DNA of 6,763 bases, from positions 1-6,763 of the forward strand of contig DAOTTO010000014.1 of assembly GCA_034437895.1 (NCBI GenBank), written 5' to 3'. Position numbers and translations under genes: made by a program. Below, piece by piece: positions 1 through 5,407 of this stretch (position 1 is the stretch's first letter; each line of letters starts with the position of its first letter). Source of the DNA: JANRLJ01 sp034437895. GTDB lineage: Bacteria > Chloroflexota > Anaerolineae > Aggregatilineales > Phototrophicaceae. Under the pieces are notes generated by a model that did not search any database, had not been told where the DNA came from, and was given only the letters and a program-made list of their open reading frames with translations.

Positions 1-278
1 AGCGCCCGAACCGCCTCCATCAAAAACGGCTTGCAGCATGTATCCACATGATAAGAAATCTCTAGCTGCTCTGTTTCCAGCGAGTAAGCGCCCGAAATAA
101 TCACACGCGGCGGCTGATGATGCTCAGCACAAACAAGGCTCCCTAACGCAGTTTGCACCTGTCGGGTGATTTGCGCTTTGGTATGGTCGATCATCAGCGC
201 CAATTCGTAATCGTCCAGAATGCGATCTTCTGATGCTTGTGCTTCATCTACTTGGATATTAAATTCAATGTCGATCAT
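1..278 (-). CDS. Unrecognised protein, N-terminal 92 residues (3' end beyond window)
   Basis: An open frame starts at ATG 278-276 and runs without a stop to the left window edge, so the C-terminus is missing. An AGAGAG-type ribosome binding site lies about 10 nt upstream, overlapping the tail of tmk, and only 15 nt separate the tmk stop from this start. That tight spacing supports translation as part of the recF-tmk unit. The visible protein (begins MIDIEFNIQVDEAQ) is acidic at first, then has a strand-like stretch (RVIISGAY, residues 58-65; LEISYHVDT, 72-80) and a CC pair at 81-82. There is no signal peptide or membrane segment. I do not recognise the family. In Bacillota the gene after tmk is often darA (P-II-like c-di-AMP receptor) followed by holB, but this sequence shows no resemblance I can defend. 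I am confident it is a gene; its function is unknown. Confidence 0.72.
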   Translation of the reverse strand, partial: MIDIEFNIQVDEAQASEDRILDDYELALMIDHTKAQITRQVQTALGSLVCAEHHQPPRVIISGAYSLETEQLEISYHVDTCCKPFLMEAVRA

Positions 279-293
279 TGCAAGACTTTCTCT

Positions 294-962
294 CTAAAGC
301 GGCTGCGGAATTTGTAAACCCAAGTGTTCATTCAAGGCTGAAATGATGTTGTGCTGCACCTGCGCCACACTATCGCTGGCGTTAATCCGCGCCCAACGCT
401 TCGGCTCTTTTTTCATGAGCGCTTTGTAGCCCTTATACACGCGCTGATGGAAGGCCATTTCCATATCATCCAGCCGATTCCATTCTTCGCCAAAAAGTGA
501 AGCCGCCGCCCGCCGCTTGAGGCTGTCTTCGGGCGTGATGTCCAGATACATGGTCAAATCGGGCAGCAGGCCGCCTGTCGCAAAAGTGACGATGCTTTTA
601 AGCGCTTTAAGATCAAGGCCGTGACCGTAGCCTTGATAGGCATAAGTGGAGTCAATATAACGGTCACAAATGATCATGCCGCCACGTTCCAGATGAGGGC
701 GGATCACTTCCGCCACAAGCTGCGCCCGCGACGCACAAAACAGCAGCAGTTCAGTATGTGGGTGCATGGTTGCGTTTTGCATCTCATCCTCGCCATTTTC
801 CGCCTGTTTGAGCAGAACACCGCGCACCTGGTCGCCAATACTCGTCCCGCCTGGTTCGCGGGTGAGCAGCACCTCAAAACCACACTCGCGCAAATAAGCC
901 GCTGTCTGGCGTATCTGAGTTGTCTTGCCGCTGCCATCCATGCCTTCAAACGTAATGAACAT
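294..962 (-). CDS. tmk: Thymidylate kinase (dTMP kinase)
   Basis: This cytoplasmic enzyme phosphorylates dTMP to dTDP with ATP, the step shared by de novo and salvage dTTP synthesis. The 222-residue protein is close to the usual family length. Visible motifs are the P-loop GMDGSGKT (residues 7-14) after the typical FE start, TREPGGT (34-40), the dTMP-site stretch TELLLFCASRAQL (70-82), the DRY motif (100-102) followed by the family pattern SxxAYQG (105-111), and a LID region with R150/R151 and NRLD (162-165) followed by FHQRVYKGY (171-179). The P-loop lacks the arginine of eukaryotic-type enzymes and the basic residues sit in the LID, as in the E. coli-like type. ATG 962-960 is supported by AAGGA (971-975 on the plus strand) 8 nt upstream. 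The gene lies 45 nt downstream of recF and 15 nt before the next gene, on the same strand, which suggests co-transcription. All key residues look intact. Confidence 0.97.
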   Translation of the reverse strand: MFITFEGMDGSGKTTQIRQTAAYLRECGFEVLLTREPGGTSIGDQVRGVLLKQAENGEDEMQNATMHPHTELLLFCASRAQLVAEVIRPHLERGGMIICDRYIDSTYAYQGYGHGLDLKALKSIVTFATGGLLPDLTMYLDITPEDSLKRRAAASLFGEEWNRLDDMEMAFHQRVYKGYKALMKKEPKRWARINASDSVAQVQHNIISALNEHLGLQIPQPL

Positions 963-1007
963 GTATTTTTTCCTTGTGTTGGGGGGTGCAACGGCTTAAA
1001 TTATAAT

Positions 1008-2213
1008 TTATCCGGGTTCGATTTGCCCATCTTCGACACGCCATAAAGCAGCACGTTTGAGAAATTCCGGCGTAAAAATTTCAAGTTCTGTCGTCGTCAG
1101 CAGGGTTTGGGTCGCGCCGTCGATGCGTTCCAATAAATAAGCGCGGCGCTTAGAATCCAATTCGGCGATGACCTCATCCAGCAGCAAAATAGGCCACTGA
1201 CCAATTTTTTCCCGCATCCATTGCAGTTCCGCCAATTTAAGCGACATGACGGCTGTACGTGCCTGTCCGCGACTGCCATAAAGCCCCGAATCACGATTGT
1301 TGATGCTCAAGCGCAGTTCGTCTCGATGCGGGCCGCTGAGGGTCGCGCCGCGCTGAATCGACTCTTTCTGCTCAGCTTTGAGTTTATCCGCGAACTGCGG
1401 CGCAATTTGCGCGGGGTCAAGATCACGGTGCAAATCCAACCCCAAAACATCAAATGAAAGCTGACTGCTGCCATTAGAGGTTGGCGTAAAATTCGGTTGA
1501 TAGCGCAGCGTAAGCTGTTCTTTGTTGCCTGTTAAATCGTAATGGGCGCGTTGGGCGGTGATTTCTAACTCACGCAAAAAACGCTGCCGTCCGGCGATAA
1601 TGATACTGCCTGTTTGAATCAACTGTTCATCCCAGAAAGTTAATTCATCAGCGCTGCCCCGCCGCTCCCCAATCCGGCGCAGTAAGGCGTTGCGCTGTGG
1701 CAGAATTTTTTCATATTTATCCAACGCAGCGAAATAGGGCTTATCGACCTGTGACAGTGTGGCGTTCATAAAATGGCGGCGGTCAGCAGGCGCTCCTTCC
1801 ACTAAGGATAAATCCTGGGGCAGAAACAGCACGACATTCACGAGGCCGACAATATCCATCACGCGCTTATCGACCCCATTTTGCTTAATAACCTTCTTAA
1901 AGCGCTGCCTGCCCTCGCCTGATGTTTCCAGCATGAGGGTCATTTCAAGCCGATCATACGCGCCATTTTTGCCGCTGATCTCCGCGACAAGGCGGGAATA
2001 AGGCATCAAGTCTTCTTCGGTGCGCCAGTGAATCAACTGGCGATCACTCGTTGTGTAGGGGGAACGCGAGGTCGCCAAATAATAAATGGCCTCAAGCAAG
2101 CTGGTCTTACCCTGAGCATTCGCACCATGCAGCAGAATAGGCGCATCTGGCAAACCGATTTCCAGACGCGCATAATTGCGAAAATTGGTCAGCGAAAGAT
2201 GTTCAATATACAT
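1008..2213 (-). CDS. recF: DNA replication and repair protein RecF
   Basis: RecF is an SMC/ABC-like ATPase that binds gapped DNA and, with RecO and RecR, loads RecA at stalled forks. Numbering from ATG 2213-2211, the protein has 401 residues, somewhat longer than the common 360-370. The N-terminus MYIEHLSLTNFRNY is characteristic. Walker A is GANAQGKT (30-37), LSGPHRDEL lies at about 292-300, the ABC signature is SRGQ (314-317), Walker B is ILLLDE (342-347), and the D-loop ELD is at 351-353. All are intact, so the protein should be an active ATPase. A TTG immediately before the ATG could also serve as start, but ATG is preferred; the upstream ribosome binding site is weak either way (GAG 8 nt before). 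The gene is followed by tmk on the same strand and preceded, across about 130 nt, by a DCC-family gene. It is not next to dnaN or gyrB here, its classical position in many bacteria. Confidence 0.96.
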   Translation of the reverse strand: MYIEHLSLTNFRNYARLEIGLPDAPILLHGANAQGKTSLLEAIYYLATSRSPYTTSDRQLIHWRTEEDLMPYSRLVAEISGKNGAYDRLEMTLMLETSGEGRQRFKKVIKQNGVDKRVMDIVGLVNVVLFLPQDLSLVEGAPADRRHFMNATLSQVDKPYFAALDKYEKILPQRNALLRRIGERRGSADELTFWDEQLIQTGSIIIAGRQRFLRELEITAQRAHYDLTGNKEQLTLRYQPNFTPTSNGSSQLSFDVLGLDLHRDLDPAQIAPQFADKLKAEQKESIQRGATLSGPHRDELRLSINNRDSGLYGSRGQARTAVMSLKLAELQWMREKIGQWPILLLDEVIAELDSKRRAYLLERIDGATQTLLTTTELEIFTPEFLKRAALWRVEDGQIEPG

Positions 2214-2344
2214 CAAAAGGACTCGTCAACGGATAAAGATTATTTTAACGCAGAGAAAAAAAGAGACAGAGACACAACAACTTTTCGGTTCTCTGGCTCT
2301 CTATTTCGCGCTGTTTAGCGTGCTGTTTAGATGTAAGACTTTAG
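2214..2344. other. Intergenic gap between the DCC gene and recF
   Basis: This 131-nt gap holds no convincing promoter or terminator. Read on the minus strand it has an A/T-rich patch (GTTAAAATAAT) about 25-35 nt before recF that could act as a -10, but I see no partner -35 at a workable distance. Close to the DCC stop there is a 9-bp direct repeat GCTGTTTAG (2310-2318 and 2322-2330, period 12). The absence of a terminator hairpin is compatible with read-through from the DCC gene into recF. Confidence 0.4.
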
Positions 2345-2773
2345 TTAACGCTGCGGGATTTTACACACGCCATCAATACAATCCGCTTCTTCGCGTTCAA
2401 GCTGGTCAAGATCAACCCCAACCAATCGATTGATGGCGTAGCGATTTTTCGCAATAAAGCGATACATGCGCGGCCCTACCCAATCGCCAATAAAGGGCAG
2501 TCGCAAAATCGCCCAAAGTGGCAGACCCAACGGAAGCGCCCGCAGCATCCGCCGTGTTCCGGTAAAGCCGGGGAAAACCCGCAAATTTGAATCGAGCACG
2601 TGAATTTCGCCCATTAAATTCGATTGATCGAGCGCCGGAAAACGTGATGATACTTGCGTCCGGTCATGTAAATCCAAGAACTCAACTTGCTTAAACCAAT
2701 CCAACGCACCGACCACACGTCGGGTCGTATTACAGATGACACAATGCCCATCATAAATCGCGGTAAGCGCCAC
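2345..2773 (-). CDS. DCC-family (DUF393) thiol-disulfide oxidoreductase-like protein
   Basis: The 142-residue protein opens with the defining DUF393/DCC pattern, IYDGHCVICN (residues 6-15), in which C11 and C14 form a CxxC pair resembling that of thioredoxin-fold proteins. Later family-like stretches are GFTGTRRMLRALP (about 69-81), PLWAILRLPFIGDWVGPRMYRFIAKNRYAINR (about 85-116, hydrophobic and family-typical) and a second cysteine pair CIDGVC (C132, C137) near the end. The family is predicted to carry out thiol-disulfide exchange, but physiological substrates are mostly unknown. The start is GTG 2773-2771: a strong Shine-Dalgarno GAGGTGA (2777-2783) precedes it, and translation begins just ahead of the conserved YDG. 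The protein lacks a signal peptide, so it is probably cytoplasmic. It is the first gene of the leftward group and is followed by recF. The linkage to recF and tmk has no obvious functional explanation. Confidence 0.9.
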   Translation of the reverse strand: MALTAIYDGHCVICNTTRRVVGALDWFKQVEFLDLHDRTQVSSRFPALDQSNLMGEIHVLDSNLRVFPGFTGTRRMLRALPLGLPLWAILRLPFIGDWVGPRMYRFIAKNRYAINRLVGVDLDQLEREEADCIDGVCKIPQR

Positions 2774-2806
2774 AAATCACCTCAAAATGAAACATTTTAT
2801 CTATTG

Positions 2807-2815
2807 ATTATACCA
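2807..2815 (-). promoter_or_regulatory. Extended -10 promoter for the DCC-recF-tmk group
   Basis: On the minus strand the sequence reads TGGTATAAT, a perfect TGn extension plus a consensus -10 hexamer (hexamer 2812-2807). It lies about 34 nt upstream of the DCC start codon, so transcription would begin near position 2800. At 16-18 nt spacing no recognisable -35 is present (A-rich sequence only), which fits an extended -10 promoter. The outer end of repeat element A begins at 2836, 23 bp upstream of the hexamer. Confidence 0.6.
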
Positions 2816-2835
2816 TGATACGCATTAGATTTTTG

Positions 2836-3032
2836 ATAATTAACCTCAGTTTTGGATAACACACTTTGATTAACTTTTATGATGTCCTCATCCCCCAACC
2901 CCTTCTCCATTGCATGGAGAAGGGGAGAAAACTGGTTCACAATGGTTCTTTAAGTCCCCTCCCCACTTCGTAGAGAGGGGATTTAGGGGTGGGGATAGAA
3001 TGAAAACACTGTCCGAAACTCAGGTTAATTAT
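2836..3032 (+). repeat. Repeat element A: MITE-like, double hairpin within 21-bp inverted repeats
   Basis: Outer inverted repeats at 2836-2856 (ATAATTAACCTCAGTTTTGG then A) and 3012-3032 match at 19 of 21 positions. Inside lies a core of about 110 nt (2886-2995), starting CCTCATCCCCCAACCCC and ending GGGGATTTAGGGGTGGGGA. The core contains a perfect 12-bp hairpin with a 3-nt loop (arms 2899-2910 and 2914-2925) and a second, decayed hairpin (2956-2980) whose outer 6 bp are intact. The same core recurs at 3075-3173 (direct) and 6371-6469 (inverted). There is no coding capacity, so any mobility would need proteins supplied in trans. No clear target duplication is visible, apart from a possible TA next to each end. 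Confidence 0.8.
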
Positions 3033-3060
3033 AAGTTACGCAGTTCATAGTAATTAGTTC

Positions 3061-3194
3061 AGGACTTTCGCTTACCTCACCCCCCAGCCCCCTCTCCAAG
3101 TATTGGAGAGGGGGAGAGAAACGCATCTTGAAGTCCCCTCTCCATGCAATGGGGAGGGGATTTAGGGGTGGGGTAAATGCGTGAGCGAAGTCCT
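3061..3194 (+). repeat. Repeat element B: second copy of the double-hairpin repeat
   Basis: The core at 3075-3173 is in the same orientation as copy A. Hairpin 1 is a perfect 12-bp stem with a GTA loop (3088-3099 and 3103-3114). Hairpin 2 is an 11-bp stem with one G-T wobble (3135-3145 and 3149-3159). The right part carries four G4 runs (3151-3173). The flanks form an inverted repeat, AGGACTTTCGCT (3061-3072) against AGCGAAGTCCT (3184-3194), with one 1-nt indel. The inner ends also pair (TTACCTCACCCC against TTACCCCACCCC). The outer repeat differs completely from that of copy A, although the core is the same family. No open frame of note lies inside. Confidence 0.8.
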
Positions 3195-3334
3195 ACAATT
3201 TTGAGTATGGGGCTATTCTTCGGGGCAGGATATGGTCTTGCCCCACAATGACCTATACGACGTTTATAGATGGCACAAACCCTCTAAGATGAGTCTGAGA
3301 GCAGCACTAAAGCGCTGACATTCGGATATTTTTT
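3195..3334. other. Gene-free stretch with one strong hairpin
   Basis: Between repeat B and the insertion sequence there is no credible coding region. The one structured element is a hairpin at 3222-3244, arms GGGGCAGGA and TCTTGCCCC, giving 9 pairs with one G-T wobble around a TATGG loop. No U-run follows, so it is not a standard intrinsic terminator. It may be the remnant of another short repeat. Confidence 0.5.
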
Positions 3335-3371
3335 ACGCCTGATGTGAAATGAAGTTGGCGAAAAAGGAGAC

Positions 3372-3414
3372 CCTCTTGCAAGATTGAAGTACCTCTACAT
3401 CAGTTTGCGAGAGG
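3372..3414 (+). promoter_or_regulatory. Leader hairpin covering the transposase ribosome binding site
   Basis: CCTCTTGCAA (3372-3381) can pair with TTGCGAGAGG (3405-3414): 10 pairs including one G-U, with a 23-nt loop. The right arm contains the whole Shine-Dalgarno sequence GAGAGG (3409-3414), which ends 5 nt before the ATG at 3420. In RNA entering from outside the element the site would be masked. Known insertion sequences such as IS10 and IS50 limit transposase made from read-through transcripts in this way. A role here is inference. Confidence 0.5.
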
Positions 3415-3419
3415 TTCTC

Positions 3420-4284
3420 ATGACAAGTATATCGCTAGAAACACTATTCACGATTTTGTATGTGCTGATTAACGATTGGTATAAAGGGGAAGACAACCAG
3501 TTGATGGGTGGCAAAGTGGGAGCAAAACCGACATTCAGTGACAGCGAAATGCTCACCTTGATGATCGCCCACGATTTTGTACTGTTTCCGAGCGAGACGC
3601 ACTACGTATCGTTCATCCGCGCCAGTCACCTGGGGCTGTTCCCCAAGCTGGTTGACCACAGCCAGTACAACCGTCAAGCGCGGGGGTTGGTCTGGCTGAC
3701 CGAACCGCTACGTCGAGCCGGATTGAGGCATTTGGGCGTGGGGAAGCCTGAGTATCTGCTAGTAGACACCAAACCTGTTCCCGTGCTAGGGATGAAACGC
3801 AGCAACGCAGCAAGCGCCGCAGCGATTTTCGTGGAAAAGCGGATTATGGTTACTGTGCCGCAAGGCAGTTTCATTATTTCAGCTACAAACTGGTGTTATT
3901 GACCACACTTGACGGACTGCCTATGGTCTATGACCCTGTGCCTGCCTCCACCGATGAGCGTGTGGCGGCGGAAACGGTCTTAGCCCATGTGACAAACGTC
4001 GATGTCTTGGGCAACAAAGGTTTCCTCGGTGATGCTTGTCAAGCATATATGCCACAACCGCCAACCGCGTTTGGACGCAGAAACGGACGAACCAAAAACA
4101 GCAAAATCCGCCTGCGTTTGACCGTCTCCTCAATTCGGTACGCAAACAGATTAAGAGTGTGTTTCATGCGCTGCAAAATACCGGACGCAATCTTGAACGC
4201 TTACTGGTAAAGCACGAACGGGGTTTACATGTGCGCGTCGCTGCCAAGATTGCCGCTCTTGTTTATCGCCACGTCTTAGCTTGA
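3420..4284 (+). pseudogene. IS982-like transposase, inactivated by two frameshifts
   Basis: A DDE-type transposase broken into three frames. The first part (ATG 3420; MTSISLETLFTILYVLINDWY, then KVGAKPTFSDSEMLTLMIA) reaches the first catalytic motif VDTKPVPVLG with D116. The frame is then lost at a tandem duplication, ACGCAGCA twice at 3797-3812. Removing one unit restores KRSKRRSDFRGKADYGYCAARQFHYFSYKLVLLTTLDG. A second break, equivalent to a 1-nt deletion near 4042-4055, moves the frame again to NRVWTQKRTNQKQQNPPAFDRLLNSV, then QNTGRNLERLL, ending at TGA 4282-4284. Repaired, the protein would be about 285 residues, normal for the family. In addition, GNKGFLGD (N codon 4013-4015) stands where relatives have GDKG, and QIKSVF (K codon 4153-4155) where they have IEGVF or IETVF, so two of the three catalytic acids appear lost. 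The element cannot move itself. Confidence 0.88.
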
Positions 4285-4331
4285 TGCTCCAATATGGATG
4301 TTTTGTCCTTTTCTATTTCACATTAGACGTA

Positions 4332-4340
4332 TGTTATAAT
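4332..4340 (+). promoter_or_regulatory. Extended -10 promoter for the membrane-protein operon
   Basis: TGTTATAAT is a perfect TGn extension with the consensus hexamer TATAAT (4335-4340). It lies about 48 nt upstream of the ATG at 4388, so transcription would start near 4347. The -35 position at 17-nt spacing falls inside the right inverted repeat of the insertion sequence (TCTATT, poor match), so any original -35 was probably replaced by the insertion. No other promoter is evident between the insertion sequence and the gene. Confidence 0.65.
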
Positions 4341-4387
4341 CCACATCAGACTCCATTAAGACCTTCGTACAACTAAGGGGAGATAAA

Positions 4388-5404
4388 ATGCTGAACGCCG
4401 ATGCCCTGATTCCGCACCGTGTCGTAGAAATTATTGACCGCACTTTTCGCATTTATCGGGATAATTTTATTACGTTTGTCGGGCTGGCGGCGGTTGTCCT
4501 CGTGCCGTTAACGCTGTTTAACAATGGTGCGACGAGTACAGCACAAAACGACCTCTCTATTGGAGGTGGCTTTGGTACAACACAATCTCTTTCCCCTGAA
4601 GAGATCAATCAAGTATTGATCGGTCTGTTAATTACAATCATAGGCGCGATCATCCAGGGCGTAATTTTGAACGGGCCGATTACGTCTATCGCGTCGGAAA
4701 ATTATTTGGGGCGGCGGCAGTCGATTGGCGAGGCCTTCGCTGCCATGCAGTCGCGCTTCGTCCCATTGGGGCTTGGCCTCTTTTTGTTCGGGCTGGTCAT
4801 CGGCATTTTGGCGTTTATCTGCTTCCTCGGTGCGGCGTTGATTGTGTGTCCAATTCTCGGCATCCCGGTGGTTTTTTATCTGGCGATTGCGGGCTTTTTC
4901 TATATCGTCCCGATTTTGACCCTAGAAAATGTCGGCGCTAGTTTTGGCATCAGCCGAGCGCTTGCCCTCGGTAAAGCCCGGTTTTGGCCCAGCTTCGGGC
5001 TGGTCGCTGGGATCACTTTGATCGTATTTATCATTACTGCCGCTATCGGTGCGTTAGCTGGTGTACTGTTAGGGGTTTCTGGCAGCGTTTTTTCTGCCTC
5101 AAGTACCCCTATTCTCCTGCTAAATCTGGTACTGACCATTTTCGCTGCGCCCATTCAGCCGATTGCACTGACCTTGATGTATTACGATACCCGTGTTCGT
5201 GTGGAAGGCTTAGATATTGCGATGGAATCTGTAACGCGCCCCAACCCCACTCCGGCGGATGTAGCCTCACCACCGTCCACCGGACCGCTCTTGAAGGGGC
5301 AGGATTTCGTCAACATCTTGATCTTAATCGGCCTTTTCATTCTCTTCTCGATTGCAGCTTATGTGCTGATTTTGGCGTTTTTAGGGGCATCTTTCATTGG
5401 CTGA
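4388..5404 (+). CDS. Polytopic membrane protein, GPDPase_memb-like
   Basis: This 338-residue integral membrane protein has the organisation of the 'glycerophosphoryl diester phosphodiesterase membrane domain' group, which lacks the phosphodiesterase catalytic domain and has no established function. The N-terminal signature HRVVEIIDRTFRIYRDNF (10-27) precedes the first membrane segment (about 28-45). Further hydrophobic segments lie at about 76-95, 126-148, 150-177, 203-230, 240-263 and 306-332. The conserved-looking loop LMYYDTRVRVEGLDIAM (263-279) follows the sixth segment. A low-complexity Gly/Thr/Asn stretch at 46-66 and a Pro-rich linker at 284-301 are probably exposed. ATG 4388 has a good ribosome binding site (AAGGGGAG, 6 nt spacing). 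The stop is 3 nt before the DUF4129 gene, so the two are surely co-translated. A role in envelope or membrane organisation alongside a MoxR-type cluster is inference. Confidence 0.85.
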   Translation: MLNADALIPHRVVEIIDRTFRIYRDNFITFVGLAAVVLVPLTLFNNGATSTAQNDLSIGGGFGTTQSLSPEEINQVLIGLLITIIGAIIQGVILNGPITSIASENYLGRRQSIGEAFAAMQSRFVPLGLGLFLFGLVIGILAFICFLGAALIVCPILGIPVVFYLAIAGFFYIVPILTLENVGASFGISRALALGKARFWPSFGLVAGITLIVFIITAAIGALAGVLLGVSGSVFSASSTPILLLNLVLTIFAAPIQPIALTLMYYDTRVRVEGLDIAMESVTRPNPTPADVASPPSTGPLLKGQDFVNILILIGLFILFSIAAYVLILAFLGASFIG

Positions 5405-5407
5405 GTT

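Larger units (their letters stand above)
3335..4330 (+). mobile_element. Decayed IS982-like insertion sequence, about 996 bp
   Basis: The transposase remnant (3420-4284) is flanked by imperfect terminal inverted repeats: left 3335-3364, right 4301-4330 in inverse orientation. They match at 21 of 30 positions, with 14 of 16 at the outer tips (ACGCCTGATGTGAAAT against ACGTCTAATGTGAAAT). The implied length of 996 bp agrees with the roughly 1 kb usual for IS982-family elements. I find no convincing target-site duplication: the flanks are T-rich on the left and ATGTTATA on the right, as expected of an old insertion. The right tip ends 4 bp before the -10 hexamer of the downstream membrane-protein gene. 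Family assignment is from recalled resemblance of the transposase, not from a search. Confidence 0.75.

Noticed and set aside
1..278. darA (c-di-AMP receptor) or holB downstream of tmk
   Set aside because: Position alone suggested them, but the visible residues show no P-loop, AAA+ or P-II-like motif.
621..1046. A 141-codon plus-strand open frame antisense to tmk
   Set aside because: It lies entirely over tmk and the recF-tmk gap, has no recognisable domain, and tmk with all its motifs explains the sequence.
2214..2216. TTG start for recF, one codon upstream of ATG
   Set aside because: The ATG follows directly and gives the standard RecF N-terminus; nothing favours TTG.
2899..3159. Intrinsic transcription terminators in repeats A and B
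   Set aside because: The hairpins are strong, but none is followed by a U-run on either strand at the right place; they are parts of a repeat family.
2836..3194. CRISPR array
   Set aside because: Only two direct copies of about 100 nt exist here, each internally palindromic, with no regular short repeat-spacer pattern and no cas genes.
3384..3419. Upstream TTG start adding 12 residues to the transposase
   Set aside because: The ATG at 3420 has a GAGAGG site at 5 nt and begins the family-like MTSISLETL; the extra codons overlap the leader hairpin.
3444..3874. Several minus-strand open frames across the transposase region
   Set aside because: They are antisense to the transposase remnant and show no family features or ribosome binding sites.
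3797..3902. Programmed ribosomal frameshifting producing full-length transposase
   Set aside because: No slippery heptamer is seen, the shift is exactly accounted for by an 8-bp duplication, and a second frameshift plus catalytic changes exist downstream.
4301..4334. A full hybrid promoter with a -35 supplied by the IS end
   Set aside because: TTGTCC (4303-4308) resembles a -35 but is 26 nt from the -10, and the sequence at 16-18 nt spacing is a poor match.
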